Assembly: GCA_032718475.1 (NCBI GenBank)
Contig: JAUCBJ010008033.1
Coordinates: 1 to 24,492 of the forward strand
Length of the DNA stretch: 24,492 nucleotides
Source of the DNA: Nemertoderma westbladi
Taxonomy: Eukaryota; Xenacoelomorpha; Nemertodermatida; Nemertodermatidae
Direction: 5' to 3'
In this document: piece by piece, positions 8,577-18,300 of the stretch
Layout: every line of letters begins with the position of its first letter
How positions within the stretch are numbered: position 1 is the stretch's first letter
Translations under genes and position numbers: made by a program
The notes under the pieces: generated by a model
Databases searched by the model: none
What the model was told of the DNA's origin: nothing
Seen by the model: only the letters and a program-made list of their open reading frames with translations

Positions 8577-9010
8577 CAGAACCGTCTGAAGTTCCCCCGT
8601 CTGCCGCTAGAGGGGAAATGTTTGAAAGTGAAAACCTGATCTCATTTGGTTGTTTTTAATCCTTTTGAGCTGAAACTTGGCAGCTATCTACTACAGCATA
8701 GGCTGTATTTCTACGGAGTGGCGGAGTAGTATAAAGTTCCTACTATCTTTTCTGAGTCGCAGAGTGGTCTATAGTTCCACAGTCTACCGCTAGAGGGTGA
8801 AACATCTGAGAGTTGACATATACACCAGTTTTGTTATTTACAATATGTTTAAGCTGAAACTTGACAAGCAGACATCTTACTTCAACATAAATTCCATCTT
8901 TACAGAACTGCAGCGCCGTCTGCATTTCACCAGTCTGCAGGTAGAGAGTGAAATTTCTGAAAGTTAACATTTTCTGGAAACGTTGTTATTTACAATCTGC
9001 TTAAGTTGAA
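8577..9010 (+). repeat. degenerate tandem repeat, about 3 copies of 150-185 bp
   Basis: Each copy has 'gttcc.ccgtctgccgctagaggg', 'gaaa.t.tgaaagt', 'tgttatttacaatctg' and 'ttaagctgaaacttgacag'. Anchors are at 8591, 8774 and about 8923. The first two copies carry CCGCTAGAGGG; the third has decayed to gcaggtagagag. Confidence 0.75.
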
Positions 9011-9030
9011 ACTTGACAGTTATCTCCTAT

Positions 9031-9053
9031 GGGGGGGGGGGGGGGGGGGGGGG
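9031..9053 (+). repeat. poly-G tract, 23 bp
   Basis: An uninterrupted run of 23 G immediately after the degenerate repeat ending '...gttatctcctat'. Confidence 0.95.
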
Positions 9054-9171
9054 TGTTTTATTTTATGATGGTTGATGGTATATATCTCTGTTCCGCATGC
9101 AGTTCTCCAACCTGCCACACATTTCTCCACACATATTTATACATCATCTGCACACTAGAAAGCTTTCTAGT

Positions 9172-9300
9172 CTAATCTAATATATATAAATATGCATTGT
9201 CTGTATGTCTGTCTGTCTGTGAGTCTGTCCAAGCTATACGCTCCGACACACGAGCACCAAACTGAGCGAATGAGACATCGATCGAAAGCTCTCGTCCCGA
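9172..9300 (+). repeat. microsatellite-headed dispersed repeat, copy 2
   Basis: Reads 'tctaatctaatatatataaa', then 'gcattgtctgtatgtctgtctgtctgtg' and a GA/CG-rich part (gagcaccaaactgagcgaatgag). It matches the layout of 8401-8576. Confidence 0.5.
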
Positions 9301-10599
9301 GCTCGTAAACTATCGCTATCTCGAGGATAATTTTAAGCGTTTGCTTGCGTGAATGCGTATTTTGTGGTCGCCGCAACATATGTGTTAAAATCAAAAAATG
9401 ATTCGAATATACCTTTTGGCAGTACAGCGCATTTTGTGCATTTAGCTACCTTCTTGGTAGAGACTTCCCCATTCGTTCAATAATCGCATTCGGCGGCCCA
9501 TTATAAACAAGCAGAAACGCTGTGGTGCGTTTGTGGTGCTGCTTCACAGTGGATAGTTACAGGCATCTCTTTGTTTCATTGCCCGTTCCTTCTCCCTTTG
9601 GGTCTTCACACTCTAAATGTCATCTCTGGGATTGGCTTCCTGAGAAGGCCTTCCTTCATGGGGCGAAACCTACCAGTCAGGCGACTGCCGTCAGCTGATC
9701 ACTGATTTGGTCCTTTCATATACCTACCGGTAAGGTTATTTACATAACTTGCTTGACAATTATTTATTAAATGTAATTCTGTAATTATCAATTAATAATA
9801 ATAGTCACTTGGAGAGTGGGTTTAATGAGTGCGATCTACTGATTTAACAATGTTTGTGGTCATTTTTTTTATTGTGGATGTCTGTTTTTTTACTATTACT
9901 GACTGTTGTCTCGGTTTAAGTATTGTTAAAATTTAATCTATTATTAAATTACTGTATTACCAGGTATTATTATACCTAACACTGCCTAACAGTGTGTAGT
10001 CTGGTTCGGCTCACTCAGACACACCCGAAGGAGTAAAAGGCGCACTATTCTGTTAGCGTATTAAACGGGGTTAAAGATTCCGAGTCAATGGGTACATCGA
10101 GTCAAACAGTACAACAGGTCAAAGAGGAAATGGAAAAAAAATGGAAAAAAGGGTACTTTAACAGCGCAATAATTTTTATTGTCCGTTTAAATCCTTTTTT
10201 TGTCCTTTTTTTTTTATTTTTTATGTCCTCCAAAAGTCTAATGTTAGGTTCCATGCTACCGGTTTCTCTACTGCTGTTCTCTCAGGCTATCAGTACCGGT
10301 ATTAGTATATATAGCACTATTTTGCTGTATTGTATGTACAGATGTAGGTATAAAGCAGGTATTTCTGCATTTTAGTACCGGTACCGGCACCGGTACTGCT
10401 ATAGGCCTACTGTGTAGCCTACCATTTAAATAAGGTAATGGTAGGCCTACCGGTTGTGCTAATAAATTTTAAATAATTGATAGGCCAAACTGGATTGCAG
10501 GATTGTGGAAAATGTGGATATACCTTTCACATAATTTAGGCCTAATACTGTATTAGTTTTATAATCAATAATGGATCATGACTACTGTCTGAGTAGTGT
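9301..10599. other. intronic sequence, no gene seen
   Basis: Within the SLC4 intron 7706-12690. It contains CCGGTACCGG-type palindromes (10376-10400) and a taggcctac inverted phrase (10402-10455). Short open frames, such as a Phe/Leu-rich 95-codon one at 10088-10375, are low-complexity and have no initiation or splice support. Confidence 0.35.
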
Positions 10600-11520
10600 T
10601 ACGGATAACCTGCTCCTTTCCCTGATTTGGTTTAAGTGACTGTTTATTGTTTTGGTTAGAAAATCCGGCCTTAACCTGCTCCTTTCCCTCAATTAGTTAA
10701 GTGATCGTTTATTGTTTTGGTTAGAAAATCCCGCCTCTGTAACCTGCTCCTTTCCCTCAATTGGTAATGTTATCGTTTATTGTTTTGGTTAGAAAATCCC
10801 GACTCTGTAACCTGCTCCTTTCTCTCAATTGGTAATGTTATCGTTTATTGTTTTGGTTAGAAAATTCCGTCTCTGTAACCTGCCCCTTTCCCTCAATTAG
10901 TTAAATGATCGTTTATTGTTTTGGTTAGAAAATCCCGCCTCTGTAACCTGCCCCTTTCCCTCAATTAGTTAAATGATCGTTTATTGTTTTGGTTAGAAAA
11001 TCCCGCCTCTGTAACCTGCTCCTTTCCCTGAATTGGTAAAGTGACCGTTTATTGTTTTGGTTAGAAAGGCCCGCCTCTGTAACCTGTCCCTTTCCCTCAA
11101 TTAGTTAAATGATCGTTTATTGTTTTGGTTAGAAAATCCCGCCTCTGTAACCTGCTCCTTTCCCTCAATTAGTTAAGTGATCGTTTATTGTTTTGGTTAG
11201 AAAATTCCGCCTCTGTAACCTGTCCCTTTCCCTCAATTAGTTAAATGATCGTTTATTGTTTTGGTTAGAAAATCCCGCCTCTGTAACCTGCTCCTTTCCC
11301 TCAATAAGTTAAGTGATCGTTTATTGTTTTGGTTAGAAAATCCCGCCTCTGTAACCTGCTCCTTTCCCTCAATTAGTTAAGTGATCGTTTATTGTTTTGG
11401 TTAGAAAATCGCGTCTCTGTAACCTGCTCCTTTCCCTGATTTGGTAAAGTGACTGTTTATTGTTTTGGTTAGAAAACTCGGCCTTAACCTGCTCCTTTCC
11501 ATCAATTGGTAATTGTTTTT
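10600..11520 (+). repeat. minisatellite, about 13 copies of a 68-bp unit
   Basis: Units contain 'aacctgctcctttccct', 'caattagttaagtgatcg', 'tttattgttttggttag' and 'aaaatcccgcctctg'. The 'ttattgttttggtta' phrase occurs 13 times at roughly 65-69-base spacing, from near 10643 to 11457. Two subtypes alternate irregularly: attagttaa.tgatcg versus attggtaatgttatcg. The outermost units are the most diverged (gatttggtt.aagtgactg). The unit matches the core shared by the MITEs at 4797-5026 and 16368-16572. Confidence 0.95.
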
Positions 11521-11744
11521 GGCTATAAAATGAGTGTTTTGCTACGTCATGTGGTAATCGATTATCGACAACAACCACAAACTATTAAATATAGTCTTTT
11601 TACCACAGGCGCATATGGAAATCTATCTCATAGTCTATAAATCATGGAATCATGGAATGTTTTGGCACAGGCATAGTGAAATCAACTATCTGACAGTCCA
11701 GAAATCAGCAGTCTGACAGTTTGAAGAAATACATACATAAAAAG

Positions 11745-12490
11745 TCATTAAAAGGACAATAAAAGTCATTAAAAGGACAACAAAAGTCATTATGCATAAT
11801 TCGTAAAAAAAAAGGACAAAAAAAGTCAAATAAAAGGACATAAAAAATCACTCCCATTTAACAGGTCAAAGTGATCAACAGCCATGTCAAAGGGTACAAA
11901 AACAACGTCAAAGGGTACAAATGTTATAGAAAGGGTACAACGGGGCAAAGTGAACAACAGGGATTTATATACTGTATGAAACTCGCTGGTTACAGTAGTG
12001 GCGGCCTCACCTCAACCCTAATTAAAACTGTCATGTAACCCAGAACCCTAACCTTAAGTCATAATCTATGAAATTTAACGGAATTTCTGATATTATTGCC
12101 ATTAACGGCTCTTCGGGCCTTCGGGCCTAGCCTAGGCTAGGGCTCTTCGGGCCTAGCCTAGGCTAGGGCTCTTCGGGCCTAGCCTAGGCTAGGGCTCTTC
12201 GGGCCTAGCCTAGGCTAGGGCTCTTCGGGCCTAGGTGGCAATAATGTCAGAAATTCCGCTAAATTTCTTAGATTATGGCTTAGGGTTAGGGTTACATGAC
12301 AGTTTTAATTAGGGTTGAGGCCTGACCAACTAACCCTAACCAAAATAATAAACTAACTAAATAACTCCCTTGTTTGTACCCTTTAACTCTTTGTACCCTT
12401 TGATGTTGTACACTTTGACTCGTTTTGTTTGTACCCTTTGACGTCCTGTTTTGTACCCTTTCACCGCCTGGTTTGTACCCTTTCTATGGC
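11745..12490. mobile_element. nested foldback element with tandem-repeat loop
   Basis: Inner arms: 12006-12105 (cctcaaccctaattaaaact, then tgtcatgtaaccc, then ggaatttctga.attattgcc) pairs with 12236-12322, its reverse complement over about 90 bases. Outer arms: 11885-11950 carries repeated aagggtacaaa and 12370-12485 carries repeated tttgtaccctt, again reverse complements. The loop (12108-12234) is a 26-bp tandem repeat. A further left flank at 11745-11870 is a tandem of 'aaaagtcattaaaaggac'. There is no coding capacity. It lies in the SLC4 intron 7706-12690. Confidence 0.85.
12108..12234 (+). repeat. 26-bp tandem repeat, over 4 copies, self-complementary
   Basis: The unit is built from gggctcttcgggcctag and the palindrome-rich cctaggcta. 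CCTAGG and AGGCCT-like palindromes within each unit let the array fold on itself. It forms the loop of the foldback element. Confidence 0.92.
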
Positions 12491-12690
12491 CACTTGTTAG
12501 ATAAGATAGGTGATAATATAATCTTATATTAACTTAATATGCGATACAACCCATCCCCATCCACTCGCCCCTAATAATGGGCCAGTTAGAGTGCGGGACC
12601 AATAACGTAACTGAATAAATGAACCCAATGAGAAGTATAAAAGACCGGTACACAGGGTACCGGTATTAACTATTAAGAAGTAATGACTAC
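12491..12690. other. intron segment next to SLC4 exon 2 donor
   Basis: Unique-looking sequence without a gene. It contains a short 'accggtac...gtaccggt' inverted phrase at 12643-12664. Confidence 0.4.
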
Positions 12691-12826
12691 CTGTGTCGCA
12701 GAAGTAGGGTATCTATAACCGCAGTTTTATCAGAAGTTGGTAACATATTCTCAAGTAGCATTGCTTCTACCGTGTCCGTGACGATTGTCGTTAAATCTTT
12801 GGCTTCCATATCAAACAGCAATACAC
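12691..12826 (-). CDS. SLC4-like: SLC4-family transporter, exon 2 of those visible
   Basis: Encodes (G)VLLFDMEAKDLTTIVTDTV, then EAMLLENMLPTSDKTAVIDT and LLLRH, matching the SLC4 block G-x-(V/L)-L-L-D-x....L..(I/V)...V..M...........V...LL.(K/R)H. The first two bases complete the Gly codon begun in the previous exon, and the last two (AG) are completed to Arg by the next, so both phases agree. The donor is CACAG|GTAGTC at 12690. The acceptor is CGTACAG at 12827-12833. The first 8 bases of this exon (GTGTATTG) and the upstream acceptor are the end unit of the 37-bp minisatellite that fills the intron, so the coding exon and the satellite physically overlap. Confidence 0.92.
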
Positions 12827-15041
12827 CTGTACGAGCAATCATAGACCGACTTAAACAATACACCTGTACGATCAATCATAGACCGACTTAAACAATACAC
12901 CTGTACGAGCAATCATAGACCGACTTAAACAATACACCTGTACGAGCAATCATAGACCGACTTAAAACAATACACCTGTACGATCAATCATAGACCGACT
13001 TAAACAATGCACCTGTACGATCAATCATAGACCGACTTAAACAATACACCTGTACGATCAATCATAGACCGACTTAAACAATGCACCTGTACGATCAATC
13101 ATAGACCGACTTAAACAATACACCTGTACGATCAATCATAGACCGACTTAAACAATACACCTGTACGATCAATCATAGACCGACTTAAACAATACACCTG
13201 TACGATCAATCATAGACCGACTTAAACAATACACCTGTACGATCAATCATAGACCGACTTAAACAATACACCTGTACGATCAATCATAGACCGACTTAAA
13301 CAATACACCTGTACGATCAATCATAGACCGACTTAAACAATACACCTGTACGATCAATCATAGACCGACTTAAACAATACACCTGTACGATCAATCATAG
13401 ACCGACTTAAACAATACACCTGTACGATCAATCATAGACCGACTTAAACAATACACCTGTACGATCAATCATAGACCGACTTAAACAATACACCTGTACG
13501 ATCAATCATAGACCGACTTAAACAATACACCTGTACGATCAATCATAGACCGACTTAAACAATACACCTTTACGATCAATCATAGACCGACTTAAACAAT
13601 ACACCTGTACGATCAATCATAGACCGACTTAAACAATACACCTGTACGATCAATAATAGACCGACTTAAACAATACACCTGTACGATCAATCATAGACCG
13701 ACTTAAACAATACACCTGTACGATCAATCATAGACCGACTTAAACAATACACCTGTACGATCAATCATAGACCGACTTAAACAATACACCTGTACGATCA
13801 ATCATAGACCGACTTAAATAATACACCTGTACGATCAATCATAGACCGACTTAAACAATACACCTGTACGATCAATCATAGACCGACTTAAACAATACAC
13901 CTGTACGATCAATCATAGACCGACTTAAACAATACACCTTTACGATCAATCATAGACCGACTTAAACAATACACCTGTACGATCAATCATAGACCGACTT
14001 AAACAATACACCTGTACGATCAATAATAGACCGACTTAAACAATACACCTGTACGATCAATCATAGACCGACTTAAACAATACACCTGTACGATCAATCA
14101 TAGACCGACTTAAACAATACACCTGTACGATCAATCATAGACCGACTTAAACAATACACCTGTACGATCAATCATAGACCGACTTAAACAATACACCTGT
14201 ACGATCAATCATAGACCGACTTAAACAATACACCTGTACGATCAATCATAGACCGACTTAAACAATACACCTGTACGATCAATCATAGACCGACTTAAAC
14301 AATACACCTGTACGATCAATCATAGACCGACTTAAACAATACACCTGTACGATCAATCATAGACCGACTTAAACAATACACCTGTACGATCAATCATAGA
14401 CCGACTTAAACAATACACCTGTACGATCAATCATAGACCGACTTAAACAATACACCTTTACGATCAATCATAGACCGACTTAAACAATACACCTGTACGA
14501 TCAATCATAGACCGACTTAAACAATACACCTGTACGATCAATAATAGACCGACTTAAACAATACACCTGTACGATCAATCATAGACCGACTTAAACAATA
14601 CACCTGTACGATCAATCATAGACCGACTTAAACAATACACCTGTACGATCAATCATAGACCGACTTAAACAATACACCTGTACGATCAATCATAGACCGA
14701 CTTAAACAATACACCTGTACGATTAATCATAGACCGACTTAAACAATACACCTGTACGATCAATCATAGACCGACTTAAACAATACACCTGTACGATCAA
14801 TCATAGACCGACTTAAACAATACAGCTGTACGATCAATCATAGACCGACTTAAACAATACACCTGTACGATCAATCATAGACCGACTTAAACAATACACC
14901 TGTACGATCAATCATAGACCGACTTAAACAATACACCTGTACGATCAATCATAGACCGACTTAAACAATACACCTGTACGATCAATCATAGACCGACTTA
15001 AACAATACACCTGTACGATCAATCATAGACCGACTTAAACA
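12819..15041 (-). repeat. 37-bp minisatellite of duplicated splice acceptors, 60 acceptor motifs
   Basis: On the gene's sense strand each unit reads TTAAGTCGGTCTATGATTG, then ATCGTACAG, then GTGTATTG plus a T. The last two parts are the real 3' splice site and the first 8 bases of SLC4 exon 2. From the exon border (12826) to the last copy (15010) is 2184 bases, that is 59 periods of 37 plus one extra A near 12965, so 60 acceptor motifs including the real one. Units are nearly identical; a few variants mark internal duplications (see findings). Units nearest the exon have GATTGCTCG in place of GATTGATCG. There are no spacers, so this is not a CRISPR array. Confidence 0.97.
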
Positions 15042-15640
15042 CAAATTATCGATTATTGAAACTGAAATTTAATGTTTTTAAGCCAATCGATTCAAGTACT
15101 TTATCTGCAAAAAATAATATCCATTGAGAATAAACTTTTACAGAAAAGAATTTAGATAAAAGAGATTTTACAGAAAATTAATGATTTATTATTTATTTGA
15201 ATTTATTGAAAATCATTTTCCGTAAAATATAATGTAAATATTCGAGCTAGCACTTCTTAAGTGCTTCAATTATTAAATAAAAAACCAGAGACGACAAATT
15301 TTTATCATTTCCATACCGCGTTAATTTAAAGGTTCGTTTTTCTATTTCTCCTCGTTTTAACATGAAACTCACCCCTCCACTCAATCATGTCACCTCGATA
15401 CACCCTTTATATCGCGTTACAAAAAATTGACTACCGATAATTTATTGCTACTTAATACATCAGGATTATCTGATTGTAATCTTTATTTTTCTCCCTATTA
15501 ATTTTAGTAACTGATATTATTTCCAGAGTAGATATGTTACAACTGTGTGAACAGCATACAAATAAGTGGAAGCTTTTAGATTTTTATAAAAAACTTCGCC
15601 TTAACGCCTTAACGAAGTCAGATAAATAATTGTGCGTTGG
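15042..15640 (-). other. unique part of SLC4 intron 1
   Basis: AT-rich, no gene seen. It contains a 'acagaaaagaatttagataa'/'ttttacagaaaattaatga' style near-repeat (15140-15185) and 'ccttaacg' repeated at 15599-15614 next to the donor-side array. Confidence 0.45.
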
Positions 15641-15649
15641 ACTCAAGAC

Positions 15650-16000
15650 CAAGGAATGAGATCCCTTACCCACACCCACTCCCACCCCCAAGGAAGAGAT
15701 CCCTTACCCACACCCACCCCCGCCATTCTGCTCACCTCGACCAAGGAATGAGATCCCTTACCCACACCTACTCCCACCCCCAAGGAAGAGATCCCTTACC
15801 CACTCCCACCCCCGTCCATCTGCTCATCTCGACCAAGGAATGAGATCCCTTACCCACACCTACTCCCACTCCCACCATCTGCCCACCTCGACTAATGAAT
15901 GAGATCCCTTACTCACACCCACTCCCACCCCATCCATCTGTGCTCACCTCGACCAAGGAATGAGATCCCTTACCCACACCCACTCCCACCATCTGCTCAC
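15650..16000 (-). repeat. donor-side tandem array copying the 5' splice site
   Basis: On the sense strand the units contain GTGAGCAGATGG, then GGGGTGGGAGTGGGTGTGG, then GTAAGGGATCTCATTCC and TTGGTCGAG. The GTGAGCAGATGG part is the true donor of SLC4 exon 1. Copies of this donor are at 15946-47 (GTGAGCA), 15885-86 (GTGGGCA), 15826-27 (mutated to ATGAGCA) and 15734-35 (GTGAGCA), with the real one at 15999-16000. The GTAAGGG phrase is present about seven times. Spacing is irregular (53-92 bases) because subunits have been gained and lost. Confidence 0.9.
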
Positions 16001-16178
16001 CGTATTCAATACATCGCCGGAGTTCCAGTAGACTATGGAATGACAAGGAGGCGACGTGCGGTTTGCCCCATCGACCACCTTCCTCCACATCTTCCTCAAA
16101 CTTTATCCATCGCGATACTTCTTTCCACTCCATTTCTCCCGCTTCAGTCATATAAAGTTCGTCTAATTCAACAAATAC
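16001..16178 (-). CDS. SLC4-like: SLC4-family transporter, exon 1 of those visible
   Basis: Encodes [20 protein letters not shown], then [20 protein letters not shown] and [19 protein letters not shown]. This is the hallmark SLC4 block V-F-V-E-L-x-E-L...(E/L)-x-W-x-E-x-x-R-W-(I)-K-(F/Y)-E-E...RW.KPH.A.L...SL.ELR. The acceptor is attatttag at 16179 and the donor TACG|GTGAGC. The segment is open from the first base, so the ATG inside it is not the start; upstream exons encoding the N-terminus are missing here. It ends with one base of a Gly codon completed by exon 2. The protein is a membrane bicarbonate/chloride transporter; this part is cytosolic. [19 protein letters not shown] resembles AE and Na+-driven exchangers; the subgroup is unresolved. 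Confidence 0.93.
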
Positions 16179-16314
16179 CTAAATAATTATATAAACAACA
16201 ATATATTAATTGTTGTGGGGTAGAGTGAGGGGGAATTAAATATATATAATATAATAGAACAATATTATAAAACTCTCCACAGCGAATAATTTAAACTCAA
16301 ACTATTGCAGATAT

Positions 16315-16338
16315 GGGGGGGGGGGGGGGGGGGGGGGG
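16315..16338 (+). repeat. poly-G tract, 24 bp
   Basis: An uninterrupted run of 24 G just outside the left end of the 205-bp MITE. Confidence 0.95.
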
Positions 16339-16367
16339 ACTGGACGCAATAAAAATTCACCCATCTC

Positions 16368-16572
16368 CAGGGGAAATTGGACGCAAATAAAGGCTGATTA
16401 CTACTGTAATTACTACTGAAATAAAACTGTAACCTGTTCTATTGTGATTAGTTTATTGTTTTGGTTAAAATAACGTGCCACTGTAACCTGCTTCTTTCCC
16501 TAAATTGAGAATTTAACATTGAGGCGGGATATTAATTCGCAAAGGCGGGTTTTGCGTCCAATTTCCCCCCTG
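16368..16572. mobile_element. 205-bp MITE, CAGGGG termini (hAT-like)
   Basis: The left end CAGGGGAAATTGGACGCAAA is matched at the right, in reverse complement, by CAGGGG plus GGAAATTGGACGCAAAA. CAGGGG-type termini are common in hAT elements. I see no matching 8-bp direct repeat at the flanks, so the target duplication has decayed or the ends are slightly misplaced. The internal 16425-16510 core (acctgttctattg, ttattgttttggtta, aataacgtgccactgtaacc) is shared with 4797-5026. Confidence 0.78.
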
Positions 16573-16869
16573 CCTTCCCTATTGGGGGTTGAACCAGGTA
16601 GTCATAGACACACACACACCCGGCTGAAGATGTCCGGAAGTTTGAAACCTGGTATCGGGTTCGAGTCCCAATAGTCAAAAGGGTCGGTTAATATTATTCG
16701 CTATGGAGAGCATTATCATACTGTTCTATTACAATAAATATAAATACATGTGAAAGACATAAAACAGTATAAGTCAGATATTAATTGTTGTAGTAATAGA
16801 AATGTGAACGGCTAATAAATAATGAAATTAGAAGACTTCGGTTAAAAAACATTTAAAACTCCTATAATT
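16573..16869. other. flank, no gene seen
   Basis: Contains a B-box-like GGGTTCGAGTCCC at 16657-16669 without a convincing A box or cloverleaf, and AT-rich unique sequence. Confidence 0.35.
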
Positions 16870-18024
16870 AGTAAAACAAGGATTGTTTTGCCATCGATTA
16901 CTTAGTAAACCAAGGATTGTTTTGCCATCGATTACTTAGTAAACCAAGGATTGTTTGTCACTTTTTCGGTATTAGGGCCCCATTTTTTTATATTTATTTA
17001 TATTTATATTATTAGTGAATGTTCTAGAACCTTAGTAGATTTTTTATGGTATAATGCTAGTATTTTTTACTAGCTAGTAATTTTTGGAAATTATTTTGGT
17101 CATTAATATATTCTTCAATGAAATGAATATTTCTAAAAATACTAGCTAGCAAAAAGATTTTTTATGGTACCGGTATAATGCTAGTATTTAAAAAATTTTT
17201 TTTTTAAAAGTGTCGCTCACTAGTTTCTATGGAAACAACACATTCTAGAACATTTTATAATGTATTAGCTAGTTATAATGTTTCCAAATGCACGATTGAA
17301 CGTTCGTGAGCTTGTTGTAGCTACTAGTACATAGCTACAGTTGTAGCTAGTAGTTATAATTATACAGCAGAAAATATAACAGCAAGTATATTTCAAACAA
17401 TAAATAATTGTTAGCAAACTGGTAATATGCAGTAAAACTGAATTACACTTACCCAAAAAATGGGGAAAATGGGGCCCTAATACCGAAAAAGTGCCGATTG
17501 TTTTGCCATCGATTACTTAGTAAACCAAGGATTGTTTTGCCATCGATTACTTAGTAAACCAAGGATTGTTTTGCCATCGATTACTTAGTAAACCAAGGAT
17601 TGTTTTGCCATCGATTACTTAGTAAACCAAGGATTGTTTTGCCATCGATTACTTAGTAAACCATGGATTGTTTTGCCATCGATTACTTAGTAAAACAAGG
17701 ATTGTTTTGCCATCGATTACTTAGTAAACCAAGGATTGTTTTGCCATCGATTACTTAGTAAACCAAGGATTGTTTTGCCATCGATTACTTAGTAAACCAA
17801 GGATTGTTTTGCCATCGATTACTTAGTAAACCAAGGATTGTTTTGCCATCGATTACTTAGTAAACATGGATTGTTTTGCATCGATTACTTAGTAAAACAA
17901 GGATTGTTTTGCCATCGATTACTTAGTAAACCAAGGATTGTTTTGCCATCGATTACTTAGTAAACCAAGGATTGTTTTGCCATCGATTACTTAGTAAACC
18001 AAGGATTGTTTTGCCATCGATTAC
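16870..18024 (+). repeat. 34-bp minisatellite interrupted by a MITE
   Basis: The unit is built from accaaggattgttttgcc and atcgattacttagtaa. About three copies lie at 16870-16956 and about 15-16 at 17496-18024; the gap is a transposon insertion. Variant units (accatgg followed one unit later by aaaacaagg near 17660-17695, and a shortened aacatgg / aaaacaagg pair near 17865-17896) recur about 204 bases apart, that is six units, showing block duplication. Confidence 0.95.
16957..17495. mobile_element. 539-bp MITE inside the minisatellite, 8-bp target duplication
   Basis: The ends are GTCACTTTTTCGGTATTAGG and, in reverse complement, GGCACTTTTTCGGTATTAGG, continuing GCCCCATTTT on both sides, so the inverted repeats exceed 28 bp. 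It is flanked by GATTGTTT at 16949-16956 and 17496-17503, an 8-bp duplication of the minisatellite unit. Inside, 'gattttttatggta..ataatgctagtattt' occurs twice in direct orientation (17039 and 17157), with ctagctag palindromes. There is no coding capacity. hAT is the likely source from the 8-bp duplication, though the terminal bases are not typical. Confidence 0.93.
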
Positions 18025-18300
18025 GAGTTGGTCTACATCCTTTTTTTTTAATAATGGGACTTTTGGGCTTTAAGACGTGATCATGACCGACACACCCAAC
18101 CAACTGTGTCTACAACTAATATAGGTCAAACAAAAATATATACAAACTATAACAAAATATATACAAACTATACAACTAATACTAACAAACAAATATAAAT
18201 AAATTAACAACAATAAACAATATAAAAAGATGCGTCAAAATTAATCACTCATAAACACTATGTGGGTTTGTCTATATACGAATTAGCCGTATCATCCCTC
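18025..18300. other. AT-rich flank, no gene seen
   Basis: 'acaaaatatatacaaactat' style phrases repeat at 18130-18185. No coding signal is seen. Confidence 0.35.

Noticed and set aside
10088-10375. 95-codon hydrophobic frame, possible membrane peptide
   Set aside because: Hydrophobicity comes from T-rich sequence; no conservation signal, splice sites or good start context.
12279-12297. Telomere-like ttagggttaggg
   Set aside because: Only two units, mirrored in the opposite arm of the foldback element, so it belongs to that element and is not telomeric.
12819-15041. CRISPR-like array of short repeats
   Set aside because: Units are strictly head-to-tail at 37 bp with no unique spacers, in an intron of an animal gene.
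15637-16186. Plus-strand Pro/His/Thr-rich frames
   Set aside because: They are translations of the donor-side tandem array and the antisense of SLC4 exon 1.
16640-16680. tRNA gene from GGGTTCGAGTCCC
   Set aside because: No acceptor stem, A box or anticodon arm at the proper distance.
16870-18024. CRISPR or coding repeat array
   Set aside because: A 34-bp tandem repeat without spacers and without an open frame across units; the one gap is a MITE.
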